From Anodontia alba (lineage: Eukaryota; Mollusca; Bivalvia; Lucinida; Lucinidae), in contig OZ024821.1 of assembly GCA_964016985.1 (NCBI GenBank), forward strand, positions 10,188,550-10,252,549: 64,000 nucleotides of DNA, read 5' to 3'. This document shows, piece by piece, positions 1 to 10,959 of this stretch. The notes under the pieces are model-generated. The model had not been told where the DNA came from and did no database searches. It saw only the letters and a list, made by a program, of their open reading frames with translations. Each line of letters begins with the position of its first letter. The stretch's first letter is position 1. A program made the position numbers and the translations under genes.

Positions 1-560
1 TCGAAGACACTGAGACCAGGGTCAACAACCTACATCATCAACATGATCATATAGCTGCGATTGTAGCATTTCTTCGGATTCTTGGTAAAATCACGAAGAG
101 TATATAATACAGTGAAAAATTACTATATGCACAAAACATGGCCATTTAGAACTGTATTTTACCGAAAATGGGAACTCCATACATACTCTAGTTATTGTAG
201 ATAATTCGACCAATTATATTTAAATCATAAGTGTTTCTGATTATCAACATGGATGGTCGAAGTGTCCGAATATCCTTTGCGTATCAGAAGCCTGATTTTT
301 CGAAAAATAGACATTCCTTATGACAGAGCATTTGGTGCAACAAGCGAATATACTGAATTTCATAAAACGGAGCAGTTCAACAAGATTACGTGAAACTAGG
401 TACTGACGAAAATACGTCTTTGTCGTTGCAAGCCTCGTGATGCCAGACAGTAACCCTCGGAACGGATTTCTCTATCTACCCCTCACACTCATGATATATT
501 CTTATATTCTCTAGTGATACTTCGGTCTCTGTAACATTTTATATCAAACTAGGAGTAGTT
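1..560. other. Unassigned AT-rich sequence
   Basis: No gene, terminal inverted repeat, SINE box or long palindrome was recognised here. All frames are broken by frequent stops. Confidence 0.5.
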
Positions 561-834
561 ATCACGAAAACAAGCCTATATAATTTTAACCCCTTTAAAC
601 CCCACTTTTATATAGTAAAACTAGGGTTTACAGGGGTATACATTATTTTCTTATCTATGCTCAAAAACATAGATTGTGGTACTCGTTAGAACCGCCTCGC
701 CGAGGCGGTTCTAACGAGTACCCACAATCTATGTTTTGAACAGAAATATGAAAAATATCAGGGTTTTTTATCTGAAAATTTTCCGTTTTTGGAGGTGAAA
801 TTTTCAATATATGAATAGGCGTGTTTTCGTAATG
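561..834. mobile_element. HP-B MITE, copy 1
   Basis: Non-autonomous DNA element of about 275 bp. One end starts ATCACGAAAACAAGCCTAT and the other is the inverted ATAGGCGTGTTTTCGTAAT. Inside is a long hairpin (about 662-739) whose arms read GTACTCGTTAGAACCGCCTC and its complement. One flank carries a block with the words AAACCCC and GGGGTTTA, which is itself a small inverted repeat. Five copies occur in the window in both orientations (20177, 21300, 23080, 27274). No coding capacity, so mobility would need a transposase from elsewhere. Superfamily not determined. Confidence 0.85.
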
Positions 835-1120
835 CAAGTGCATTTCATTTGGAAATAGTATTTTCGAGTATAAACTGTAGGGTTATCTAGAAAGTAATTC
901 AGGTGTCAACCTTTTACGGACAGTATATGTCCTGATGAAACTGCACTTGTACAGGAAGATTGATCTGCCCCGAATCTGTGCATCTTGCGTAAGCTCGAAG
1001 ATACATTTATGCTTGGCGTGACTCTTTTTTTTTTTTTTTTTTCCTATGTAATGAACAACAGTATTATGTAAATGTTGTCTTTATTGTTTCAGTGATTGGA
1101 ATCTGGAGGTATTTGGTTCT

Positions 1121-1330
1121 AACGCTTAGTATGCTGGGTAAAATGTAAGCAGACGGCAATTTAAAATATTTTTTTATAAATATTTTCCCATAAAATAGGC
1201 TTGAATTTCATGCCAATGGTCGATCCTGAGGAGACAATTTGCATGAAATGTCAAACCTATAATCTGGGGGAAAAAAAACAATCACCAATTTGTCGTCTGC
1301 TGAATTTGCCCAGAGAGTGGTAAAGGTTAA
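1121..1330. mobile_element. HP-C MITE, copy 1
   Basis: Palindromic element of about 210 bp. Ends resemble AACNCTTNGCATGCTGGGTA on one side and CAGAGAGTGGTAAAGGTTAA on the other. Just inside each end is the inverted pair CAGCAGACGACAAA / TTTGTCGTCTGCTG. The core arms carry GACAATTTGCATGAAATGTC and its complement. No ORF of its own. Many copies and fragments occur in the window. Confidence 0.75.
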
Positions 1331-1491
1331 TCTGAGTTTTATTACATATGAGTAGTTCCCTGTCGCATATTCTGGGCATAGAAGGACAAGACCAGGTATT
1401 TCCGCAATCTAATCTGGATTTTGATTACTATCTATTCTTTAAAATCAAAGAATTCTCAAAGCGGACAGCCGCGGAAGGCCGAGATCAGACG

Positions 1492-1561
1492 GCAAAAGAC
1501 AAGTCTGCGCATCAGTACAGTCTATTAATAGACTGTGCTGATGCGCAGACTTGTCTTTTGC
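1492..1561. repeat. 70-bp near-perfect palindrome
   Basis: The arms GCAAAAGACAAGTCTGCGCA and TGCGCAGACTTGTCTTTTGC meet at a TATTAATA centre with about one mismatch. No clear flanking duplication. It is probably the core of a MITE related to the other GATCAG/TGCGCAG hairpins at 11040-11140 and 14130-14200. Confidence 0.7.
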
Positions 1562-2512
1562 TCACATGTGACATTTCCTGTTACCTCACCCCCTGTTTTC
1601 TAGGGACAATATGATAAAATTTGATTAAAATGGTTCAAATAGTCAAATAATATAGAATTCTTATTTGTAACAAATACATCATATTGCAAGATTCGTCTAA
1701 TACATCAAAACTTATGCTGAATTATATGCATGCGTTGCACATTTGGAAGACTGGATGAATTTAAAGGGCGTATTTTTGGTAATTTTACTACCGAAAATTG
1801 CTAAATCAAGGGCAATAACTCATGTCATACACACTTTTATGTAAACTGGTGTACTAGTTGTGAGTAGTTATCAAATGGATATTACCATATAAATTTTATT
1901 GTAACCAAATCTCAAGTATGAAAATTATTAAATTAAAATATGAAATTTGCCCATTTTTTTATATAAATGTTATAATTCAGGGGCAATAACTCCTGCAAGA
2001 ATAAATACACCACATGCCAGAAGCTTCTATGGTGTGCAGTCTGTCATAACAAGGTTTCGTAATAATTTTTCGTCTTATCTTAGAAATAGATTGTTAAGAT
2101 ATTGCATTGTTACGAAGTTGAGTACAGTTTTCCCCATAAAGCACAAAAGTAAAATAGTAATCAGGGGCAATAACCGAAGTCAGAACAAAAGCATTTTTAT
2201 GTGCGTATAACTGCATTTCAAGTGTCATGCGAATGTATATATGCAAGTTTCAGATTAATAGGGTAACAGATACTCAATTTATAAGGTAAGGCAAAACGTG
2301 ATTTCGTCCTGCAAGAATTATCGTTACTGCTATCAGTAGTGGTCTTATAGCGGAACGAATACACTTTCATGGGAAGCAACTCTGTTAAAAATGTTCTGCC
2401 TTCCTTGTAAGGGATCTACACCAAAAGAAAAGCATTTGATTAGAGTTGACCTTTTAAAGCAAACAGGAAATCACAAAAGTTGTCTTCCATGTAAATAGTG
2501 GAATAGCTACCC
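1562..2512. other. Unassigned AT-rich sequence
   Basis: No gene or boundary was recognised. The phrase GGGGCAATAACTCC and close variants recur at about 1811, 1981 and 2163, which hints at an old degenerate repeat. Confidence 0.4.
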
Positions 2513-2623
2513 ACCCAGGAAACACACAACGTCGCAACAACGTCGTTACAACGTCGCTGCAACGTCGTGACGTTGCAGCGACGTTGTAACGACGTTTTTG
2601 CGACGTTGTGTGTTTGCGGGGCA
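2513..2623. mobile_element. PAL-11 palindromic element, copy 1
   Basis: The whole element is one inverted repeat. Each arm is a run of 11-bp units starting ACGTCG (starts 2529, 2540, 2551, 2562). It then turns round and reads back as CGACGT units. The ends are diverged forms of CCCAGCAAACAC and its complement. It lacks any coding sequence. A second copy, with intact ends and a TA duplication, is at 2857-2963. Confidence 0.8.
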
Positions 2624-2721
2624 GTGTTTTCAATCCACTTAAATCAAATCCTAGATATCTTTGATTTTCCGTTAGACAAACAACTTGCATAAATGACGAA
2701 ACATGATGTATCAAGTTCATT

Positions 2722-3020
2722 AACACTTTGCATGCTGATTATAAATTTCAACAGACGACAGTTCAAAATATTTTTCTTATTTGCTAGGAAATAGGATTTG
2801 ACACTTCATGCATATTGTCTTCTAAGGAGACAATTTATATGAAGTGTCAGAGCCTACCCAGCAAACACACAACGTCCCAATAACGTCGTTACAACGTCGC
2901 TGCAACGTCTTGACGTTGCAGCAACGTTGTAACGACGTTGTTGCGACGTTATGTTTTGCTGGGTATTTCCCAGACAAATAAGAAAAATATCATCAGTTTG
3001 TCGTCTGTTGAATTTGCCCA
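2722..3020. mobile_element. HP-C MITE, copy 2, interrupted by PAL-11
   Basis: Left half starts AACACTTTGCATGCTG with CAACAGACGACA inside; right half ends with TTTGTCGTCTGTTG. The right core arm is split between AGAGCCTA and TATTTCCCAG by the PAL-11 element at 2857-2963. Other HP-C copies read through this point without a gap, so they act as empty sites. Confidence 0.8.
2857..2963. mobile_element. PAL-11 palindromic element, copy 2, TA target duplication
   Basis: 107-bp full palindrome starting CCCAGCAAACAC and ending GTTTTGCTGGG, flanked on both sides by TA (2855-2856 and 2964-2965). The host HP-C consensus has a single TA at this place, so TA is a real target duplication. Arms are ACGTNN-type units with 11-bp spacing. 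TA duplication points to a Tc1/mariner-type or pogo-type transposase acting in trans; that is inference. Confidence 0.85.
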
Positions 3021-3109
3021 ACGCTCTGCATGCAGATCAGACTGAGCAGTCTGATCAGGGTCCACACAATTTACCTGTATGCAAAAATAGGTTTGCAAAG
3101 TTTGCAAGA

Positions 3110-3285
3110 ATATTCAGCCGACGACATAAACAGACGACATTTTCAGATGCAATTTTTCTTGGCATTTTAAAGGTTTATGAGACAATATGCATGAAATGTC
3201 AGAGCCTATATCCTTGGACAAATAAGAAAAATAACATCAATTTGTCGTCTGCTGAATTAGCACAGAGAGTGGTAAAGGTGTAAGT
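3110..3285. mobile_element. HP-C MITE, copy 3
   Basis: Carries AGCCGACGACATAAACAGACG near the left, the core words GAGACAATATGCATGAAATG, and the right end TTTGTCGTCTGCTG then CAGAGAGTGGTAAAGGT. The left core arm is partly lost, so the central hairpin is incomplete. Confidence 0.65.
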
Positions 3286-3546
3286 TAATCAGAATATGCA
3301 GATTTTATTGTATTTGAAATGGATTATTACATCATAGTTTTGAATATATTGCTAACGTACAGACGCAAAAGTACAACGGCCATAGTTTTACAGTATTTCT
3401 TCCTGACCTATATTCCCTTGTAATGATGTAATTTGTTCTACTGCTTTTAATTAATTGCTTCCTCATTTGAAGATTTCATGTTTTAACATTAACGGTTGCC
3501 ATGCAGACAGACGTAAAACACAAAGTTGGTAGGGGATCATGCTTAG

Positions 3547-3738
3547 TTAACCCTTGTCATGCTGAACCCGGATATAGTACCTGCCTTTGCAAACCGTGTA
3601 GATCTGAATAAGCCAACTGATCTGAATCTGCACTGTTTGCCATTAAGTATGTGATTTTATAGCAACAATCCGGGTCAAGCAATCTGATGGGCTGGAAATT
3701 AGAAGGCATCTTAAATTATTCAGCATGACAAGGGTTAA
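3547..3738. mobile_element. TTAA-1 (piggyBac-like) MITE, copy 1
   Basis: Ends are TTAACCCTTGTCATGCTGAA and its inverted form TTCAGCATGACAAGGGTTAA. TTAA at both outer edges and a CCC start are the signature of piggyBac-superfamily target duplication and termini (family knowledge). An inner hairpin of the type GCAAACNGTGTAGATC...CAGATCAG is present but diverged. No ORF. Further copies at 7936, 24577, 28620, 36349 and 38621. Confidence 0.8.
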
Positions 3739-4862
3739 GCTGGATTTGTTTCTTTGAATAGAGACATCATTTGATCAATTTCGCAATATAAGTCTTTAGG
3801 ATGTTTTGGTTGTCAAGATAACCAATAAATTAAGCTGACCACAACAAGGAAATCTGAATTCTCCCATACGAAAAAGCATTTAACAAGTCAACAACAATTA
3901 CTACTGTATCGTTTAAAAGTGCGCAGGCAGACGAAAAGTGATCACAGTAGCCCATCCTGGGCGTAGTTCAAGTGGGTATTTTGGCTTGACTCTTGGTAGA
4001 AGATACATCGCCTCCGAATGAATTAAAATAATGCCGACATGATCCTGACAACCCATGAAATTTTTATTTTTTAATATGACATGACCAGGTTTGGTTACTA
4101 TGGAAACCATTGTTTGCTATTGGCTTATAATGGTGTAAATGCTTACATTTCGTATTTTCTACACTTGAGAAAAAATTTCAAGATCAAAACAAGTTATCAA
4201 TCTGCTATTTGTATTGGTTGCCAAGGCAACTGCATGTTAGTTTAAAGTAGGAAATCTTTAAATGACATCGACAAAATAACTGAAAACCTCATACATTAAA
4301 TGTGAAAACAGACGCTTACTTAATACTGCTAATAACGTGGGGAATGTTACAGTTAGTTAGACAGTTTTCTTGTATTTCTCGTATATTTATTTATTTATAT
4401 ATTTATTTATTTATTTGTTTATTCCTCATGGCCAGAATAATACTTCGATTAAGTGTCCATCATTATTTTTCTGAACATTTGGTACTAGTGGGTTCATGCT
4501 TTATATTCTAATACGAGCGTATAATAATCATAGACTCACGCTTAACGATTTTAATCTGGAGACCCCTAAAAGGGAAACTGGCCAACAGTGCAGACCAAGA
4601 TAAGACGCCGCAGAACGCGGTATCGGATCGCAGCGTCTGATCAGGGTCTTCACAGCATTTAATACAGGTATTTGTAGAAGACATAGTAATAATAAAAATT
4701 AACTAGACACCCAGCTATTCGATATAGGCCGGTCCAAGGACTTGTGGAAGAAGAGTCAATTCGATGTAAATGGGTTAAACCTGCTGGATGGGGTGGAATC
4801 GCACGACTCGCAATAAAGTCATTCGAAAGAAGGACTTACGAGGAGTACCTTATAATCACCGT

Positions 4863-5174
4863 CCCAGCAGGCACACAACGTTAAAATGACGTCGTATCAA
4901 CGTCAATACCGCATCGACGTTGATACGACGTCATTTTAACGTTGTGTACCTGCTGGAAGGTCGATGCGACGTGATTACATCGCATCGACGTTGATACGAC
5001 GTCATTTTAACGTTGTATGCCTGCTGGGATAGGCACACAACGTTAAAATGACGTCGTATCAACGTCGATGCGATAGGCACACAACGTTAAAATGACGTCG
5101 TACCAACGTCGATGCGATGTGATCACGTCGCATCGACGTTTATACGACGTCATTTTAACGTTGTGTGCCTGCTA
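4863..5174. mobile_element. PAL-11 cluster: rearranged arms L-R-R-L-L-R
   Basis: A different PAL-11 subfamily whose 11-bp units read ACGTTAAAATG, ACGTCGTATCA and ACGTCGATGCG. Ends are CCCAGCAGGCACACAACG and its complement. Six arms occur in the order left, right, right, left, left, right (boundaries near 4957, 5030, 5075), instead of one clean palindrome. Either several elements inserted into each other or the palindrome rearranged by breakage and copying. Confidence 0.8.
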
Positions 5175-5435
5175 GAATGTCCGTCCGTAATCAGTTTGTA
5201 AAGCTCTTTGGTGCATTTTTAATGTCTGAGTCGAGAGGAGTGTCAGCAATGCCAACTGACTAAATTCGTGAAACCATACTACTCTAAGTACTGGAATCTA
5301 GAGGCCTGAACAAACAGTGTAGACGAGATATACAGCATTCATCCATCAGTTTTAGACACGTCGACCGGTTGTAAAATGGACCTGTCCAAAGAAGATAAGA
5401 AGATAAGGCAAGAAAAAAACGATATACAAACTTTC

Positions 5436-5637
5436 TTAACCCATTGTAGACTGAATAGACTCTCCCACGCTATATATTGGAAGAGTCAAATTTCAATTTT
5501 AGGTACGTCTGGCTATGATATTTACATATTCCTAGAGAAAATGGTTAGACTCTTCGCAAACAGTTCTGCGGCGTCTGATCTGGGTCTGCACTGTTTGCCA
5601 ATTACCCGTTTATGGGTCTCCCGACTAAACTGGGTTA
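5436..5637. mobile_element. TTAA-2 (piggyBac-like) MITE, copy 1
   Basis: Starts TTAACCCATTGTAGACTGAA and ends AACTGGGTTAA. The right part holds the hairpin words GCAAACAGT, GGCGTCTGATCTGGGTCTGC and ACTGTTTGCCA; the left hairpin arm is partly deleted. A second copy lies at 11740-11966. An open frame here translates repeat sequence and I do not regard it as a gene. Confidence 0.75.
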
Positions 5638-5802
5638 AACATATGGAAGATAAATTGTTTCGTTATCTTTCGTACGTTTTGGGACGTTTGAATACCATGT
5701 ACTTTTTTTATCGAATAGCTTCATGCTTAGGGAGGATAGGTCAAAATTCCCACACTTGTTCTAATCGTACAAAACTTTAAGTTGTTGAAATGTCATCGTC
5801 TT

Positions 5803-6012
5803 AACCTTTACCACTCTATTGGCAAATTTAGACGATGATATTTTCTTATATTGCGCAGAAAATAGGCTCCGACATTTTATCAAAATTGTTTCCCGAGCAG
5901 ACAACTTGCATGAAATGTCTGAGACTATTTTCTAAAAAATATGAGAAATATTCCAAATTGTTAAAAATTTCTAAATTTCTAAATCTAAATTTCTGCTGAA
6001 AATTTCCCAGCA
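5803..6012. mobile_element. HP-C MITE, copy 4, degenerate
   Basis: Left end TTAACCTTTACCACTCTATT, core words GAAAATAGGCTC and CTTGCATGAAATGTCTGAGA, right side TTTCTGCTGAAAATTTCCCA. Several deletions within the core. Confidence 0.6.
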
Positions 6013-6547
6013 AACTAAGCTTTAAGAGAGATATTATAGACGTGATATTTGATTTCATTTTTTTTTCATTTATTTTTTGCATTGCTTGCAACAAGTATGA
6101 CGTTTATAACAGTGTTATTGGCTGAGATCTGAGTAGGTGAAATAGTAATTCAAGAAATTAATTCTAGCTTAACGTAAGAAAACGTGCCTTTTTATATGTG
6201 CGCCCAACGAAGACTCAAATTAGCCTGCACATCAGCGTAGTCCGATCAGTCTTCGTTTTCTTCGAAATTTTGCATTTTCGGCTATCCAAAATGAGCCCAG
6301 TGAAGCTATTAATCAGGCTGCGAAAATGCGCCCGCTGATCTGAGTCTTCACTGGGCGCGGATATCCGAAGGTACGTTTTCTGACATTGCTTCTCAACCTA
6401 TCCTCTTTTGAATATAAATTATATATTTGTAGAAGGTTATTATGTTCGCACTGGTCCTTATGATGAATTTAAACGTCATTTTGTTACAGCGGCCATTCAT
6501 CCTTTATTTACCGTATTTATTCTCAGTAATCTGACAGACAGGCCTAG

Positions 6548-6614
6548 GCAAACAGTGTAGACCAGATCAGACGCCGCAAAATGTGGCGTCTGATCAGTGT
6601 CTACACTTTTTGCC
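6548..6614. repeat. GCAAACAGTGTAGA hairpin
   Basis: Arms GCAAACAGTGTAGACCAGAT and its near-complement around a CAAAATG loop, with GACGCCGC/GTGGCGTC beside the loop. This is the core shared by the TTAA MITEs; outer ends could not be placed here. Confidence 0.6.
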
Positions 6615-6876
6615 AATCACAATGCAGTCTTTGCAACATATGAACAGGTAAAAAATTGGATTTATTCAGATTTTAGAAAAAGTACGGTAGATGTCAAGGT
6701 GTCCGATTATTTAGGGTAAATACTGTATGTATAAAATATAATAATAAAATTTAGACATATAGTGCAAATTAGCCCATCTTTATAGCTGATTAGGTTATGA
6801 TTGACCTTGTGACGATTACTGTAAAATTATAATGGATTCGGACAATAAGTGCAATAGGAAAAGACTTCATTATTTA

Positions 6877-6881
<5 letters not shown>

Positions 6882-6909
<28 letters not shown>
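6882..6909. repeat. (TA)n microsatellite
   Basis: About 14 TA units in an AT-rich setting. Confidence 0.95.
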
Positions 6910-6915
<6 letters not shown>

Positions 6916-7399
6916 TATTCAGAAACTTATCCCTAACAATAACGGCCATTTGTTTTTTGTTGTTTTTTTTTGCCAAATAAGTTAATTTCAATTATTTTTT
7001 TTTAAATAAGGTCATAAAAAGGAAAAGCAAAATTGATAAAGAATGTATTTTAAATGAAATACCTTAACAAACCGAACGAATAATGAGAAAGTCATCGAGA
7101 CTTAAAGATCTTAAAATTGCTTCTATGAGCGCCGCCATTTTGAATACTTAACAGAATTCATGATGCCATAAAGCCCTTATGCAAAACCTAAATAAATAAT
7201 ACATGCAACAATATTTGACCTTTTATTTGTGATACATTTTCCTCTCTAAGTTTATTAATTGAAATTCATACTTTTTTTTTTCTTCAGAATTTAAGAATCG
7301 CATTATACCTAAACTCTTTAGATAGGTCCATTTCCTATATAAGGGGCCTCTAGATAATTTTTATTATTATCATGTTTTGTAGAAATGTCTGAACTTAAT

Positions 7400-7444
7400 G
7401 CAAACAGTGTAGAGCGTTCTGCGGCCTGGGTCTACACTGTTTGC
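7400..7444. repeat. GCAAACAGTGTAGA hairpin, shortened
   Basis: Arms GCAAACAGTGTAGA and TCTACACTGTTTGC around a short GC-rich loop. About 40 bp to the right it ends in TTAAATAGGTTAA, which resembles the right end of the TTAA MITEs. Confidence 0.55.
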
Positions 7445-7935
7445 CAGTGCCCCTTTTGTGGGACGCTAGGCTTAAATAGGTTAAATATTAGGAATGGCGG
7501 TGCACATATGAACGGTTTTGAAACCTTTCAATGTTATTAAATTTATTATGTTTTATCCGAATTTGGTCAAAATTGAATCAAAATGCATGGTTTGTCAAGA
7601 TTTTTCATATCAGATGCATTCATCACCAACTTTGCCATTCCCTTTAAGTCATGATTCCTGTAAAGCTGATTCTAATTCTGTGGCTTCTTGAAAGTCCACA
7701 AGATGTAAGGTTATCTATTTAGACATAAGGAAAAATGTCCACCCCAAATGGAACATATACTGGAAAAAAATCAACTTGGTTTGAAAAGTTTTACAGAGGG
7801 TTACAAAAGGACATTTTATGCCAAGTTACTTGAAAATCCAACAGCTCGTCTACTATTCGAAATGAACTTTCAGATTGCATCAAACATGTATCAGGACCCA
7901 GTTTCCCAATAACTTATCAGTGTCCAGGTGTATCT

Positions 7936-8137
7936 TTAACCTCGTCATACTGAATAAATTAAGATGTCACGCCCTTTTCTAATGTTCAGCCAATCAGTTT
8001 ATTTGATCAAGGTTGTTGACACAAATTCACATACTTTATGACATTTAGTACATATCAAGATCAGTAAAGCCAACTGATCTGGATCTAGACTGTTTTCAAA
8101 GTTAGAGCATATCCAGGTTCACCATGACTAGAGTTAA
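7936..8137. mobile_element. TTAA-1 MITE, copy 2, diverged
   Basis: Left end TTAACCTCGTCATACTGAAT, right end ACCATGACTAGAGTTAA. Internal words match copy 1 in reverse order (GCCAATCAGTTT, CAGTAAAGCCAACTGATC). The left hairpin arm is degraded. Confidence 0.65.
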
Positions 8138-8218
8138 GGTCTGAAATTTTCGCATATGAAACGAGATATTTGAAAATACAACTAAAGTTACCCATGAATG
8201 GCAACACTTCTGAAGCAT

Positions 8219-8578
8219 ACAGCCGAACTTCAATGGCTCGAACACCTTTGGGACCATGGAAAATTGTTCGAGCCATGGGTAGTTCGAGCCAGTGAAGGTT
8301 AATCATGGCGCCCGGTCGGGAAGCAAATATCGCTAATTCTGGTAAATCTATCGATCTTCTACACAATAATTGTATGCTGAGTGCACTCATTAGAATCGCC
8401 TCGAAGAGGCGATTCTAATGAGTACACACAACATACAATTTCATAATGAAATAAAAAAGCTTTCTTAGATATTTGTTTTCTTGATCTATCAGAAGAATTT
8501 CGTAGGGACTTAAAAATGAGTTCGAATTAGCCATGGTGAACGAGCCATCGGTGTTCGAGCTATTGAGATTCGATTGTA
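8219..8578. mobile_element. POGO-2 MITE, copy 1
   Basis: About 360 bp, bounded by TACAGCCGAACTTCAATGGC and the inverted TATTGAGATTCGATTGTA. TA at both edges and a CAGTCGANCCTCAATGGC terminus resemble pogo/Tigger elements. A second inner repeat, GTTCGAGCCA, lies near each end. The centre is a hairpin with arms CTCATTAGAATCGCCTC and GAGGCGATTCTAATGAG, the cassette also found in HP-A and HP-B. Second copy at 11311-11672. Confidence 0.75.
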
Positions 8579-9577
8579 GTTTTCTGCGTCGTGTGATCTG
8601 GTTCTATGCTGTTTGCCAATGTGCCTTCTATGGGACGCTAGGCATAAACGGGTTAACGGAATTATTTCTCTTTGAAAAGATTAATGTGGAATTGGTGTCC
8701 AACCTTTTAGATTGTTATTTTACTTCTCTGCAGCTGGTGTTATGTGTCGAATTGGCGGTCCCCCCGCACTTCACCATAGCGCAGATAATATTTTTATTTC
8801 CTTTGGGATCTTCGAGTCCATTCTCGTTTTCTTGAAAATCGAGCACCGCTTAAGCCGGTGCTAGGGAGTGTGTGGGACAGGGTGTGGGAGGGCGTATGCA
8901 ACCTTGAAAACTGCATAGCTGAAATGAAGAGACTTAATAAAACCGAGTCTCCGATTTTCTTTCTTTTGTGTGTTCTTTGTATCCAAAGGCAACCTTTCAG
9001 ATTTTTTATTCTACATAACTTGCAGCATTTCTACTGTGGGGAAATATGAATATATTCAATTAAAAAAAGGCTAATGAATAGAATTAAACGTTTTGTGCAT
9101 AGGTAGTTACGATGAAAGGTAGCATTAAATCATGGCAAAAGTTTTGATATTTACTTCTTTTGTGTAAAGCGCAGGGCAAGAAAACGACTTTCTGGAAGAT
9201 GTCGCAAGTGAAATAGGCTTCTGCAGTCATCCTCCAATCAGAATGGTGAAGACAGCTGAAACACTGTGAGAACCACCTATCTTTGACTTTCCTGTACACA
9301 AGAGCCATTTTGTTTCCAAGGGAAATAGTTATTTCCTTTCAGAGTAGACGCCTTTTCAGAAGGGAGACAAGAACCATTTTGAAAGATTTACCTACATTGT
9401 AAGTAAACAAATTGCCAGTAGTCTCGCATCGTAAAGACGCATTCACTACATTTCACAACTTGACTATGACAAGAGCTTGAGTGATTCAGTATAAAACATT
9501 TACATCATGTAAATCATGTAAATGTGCAGATGTTTGTTCGTATTTCCCCTGACGCATACGGGCAGTGGTTCTCTGAC
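8579..9577. other. Unassigned sequence
   Basis: A GGGACGCTAGGC...GGGTTAA fragment near 8630-8656 looks like the right end of a TTAA MITE. The rest has no recognisable gene or repeat boundary. Confidence 0.4.
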
Positions 9578-9792
9578 GAGGCCCCGTAGCCTAGTGGACA
9601 GGAGAGTTGACTCTTAATCCATTAGGTTTCTCACCGCTGTGGTTCGAGCCTCGCTTTGGTCACATGTGGGAAAGCCTAGTTCTGCTTACGTTTAGTCAGG
9701 TGTTTTTCCCCGGGTTTCGCCCACCTTTGATGAGCGATCTGCTCGATATAAGTATATTCTTGAAAGGGCCGTAAAACCTAAATAAAAAAAAA
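9578..9792 (+). mobile_element. SINE-B, full copy with 8-bp target duplication
   Basis: tRNA-derived SINE of about 215 bp. The head contains an A-box-like TAGCCTAGTGGACAGGAG and a B-box-like GTGGTTCGAGCCTC, the internal promoter of RNA polymerase III. The body ends GGGCCGTAAAACCTAAATAA followed by an A-run. The target duplication TCTCTGAC is seen at 9570-9577 and 9793-9800. A minus-strand copy lies at 37251-37477. The 3' tail GGGCCGTAAAACCT is shared with SINE-A. Confidence 0.9.
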
Positions 9793-9979
9793 TCTCTGAC
9801 ACATTTAGTTTACCTTAATTGCAGCCCAAAAATCTTCCATTTAACTGACATGGTGATGTGTGTTAAAACTGCTGGCAGTGCCGACACTGACCACACTCTC
9901 GACCCGGCCTAAATTGTTTGCTTAGCTAGGTATGTCCGTATAAACAGGGTGAATATGTTGCAATGTTGTTGTTTTTTTT

Positions 9980-10175
9980 CCTTTACCACTCTCTGGGTTA
10001 TTTCAGCAGACGATAAACTTATGATGTTTTTTTTTTTTTTTTTCTCGGAAAATAGGCTTTAACACTTCACTTCATTCAAATTGTCTCCAAAATTTGAATG
10101 AAGTGTCAAAACCTATTTTCTGGGAAAATATCAACGGTTTATCGTCTGCTGAATTAGCTCAGAGAGTCGTAAACG
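9980..10175. mobile_element. HP-C MITE, copy 5
   Basis: Left end CTTTACCACTCTCTGGGTTA with CAGCAGACGATAAAC inside; right end TTATCGTCTGCTG then CAGAGAGTCGTAAACG. Core arms CACTTCATTCAAATTGTCTC and the complement are well paired. Confidence 0.8.
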
Positions 10176-10713
10176 TAAAAATCAGGAAACTGCGATCCCC
10201 CTTTTTTATTTCTTCTGCTTTCGGTGCTCCAGGAAGGCTGTATTTCGTGATTGTGATATTTCCTGGGTATCTTCACTTTATATTTTTACCATCATATTTT
10301 GAAATTAAAAAACACCCTAGATAGTTTAAACGAGGGCACTTTTAGGTATGATTTGGCTGTATTTATTATTCATTGGCTTGTCCACTTGGCATCCTTCGCC
10401 TTATGAGACAATTTGCATGAAAAGTCAAAGTCAGAAAAATATCATTAGTTTGTCGTCTGCTGAACTAGCCATGAGAGTTAGATATAGAACAAACAGTGAC
10501 AAAAGGAGCAACATATCAGCAACCCCGAATAAAGACAAACTGCAAATACGGGAGCCTTTTGGCTGAGGTAAAGTCGCATTTTCACATTCAGACGATGCGT
10601 TTTGGTGCTAAGCCAGTCTTATTTGTAGAATTGAACAGCGCTTATTATGTATTTCTCTATGTTTTGCTATTTTAACTGTTTTTGGCATCGACTTGCCTTT
10701 TCTTCGCTATTAC

Positions 10714-10959
10714 TTAACTCTTAAACTGCCAATCACAATAATTGTCGTCTGCTTTGTCATCTGCTTGTGATTTTAAAAGTCATTTTTGCAAACAATGTGG
10801 ACCCAGATCAGACTGCTCCTCTAGGAGCAGTCTGATCTGGGTCCACACTGTTTGCCTGTATGCAAAAATAGGTTTGAAAAGTTTGCATGAAAATTTCAGC
10901 AGACGACAAAAACAGACGAAATTTTCAGATGCAGGTTTTCTAGGCGTTTTAAGGGTTAA
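10714..10959. mobile_element. TTAA-bounded MITE with perfect GATCAG hairpin
   Basis: Runs from TTAACTCTTAAACTGCC to GCGTTTTAAGGGTTAA. The hairpin at 10788-10855 is almost perfect: GGACCCAGATCAGACTGCTC pairs with GAGCAGTCTGATCTGGGTCC. The right part also has CAGCAGACGACA-like words known from HP-C, so parts of two families are joined. Boundaries are less certain than in TTAA-1. Confidence 0.55.
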
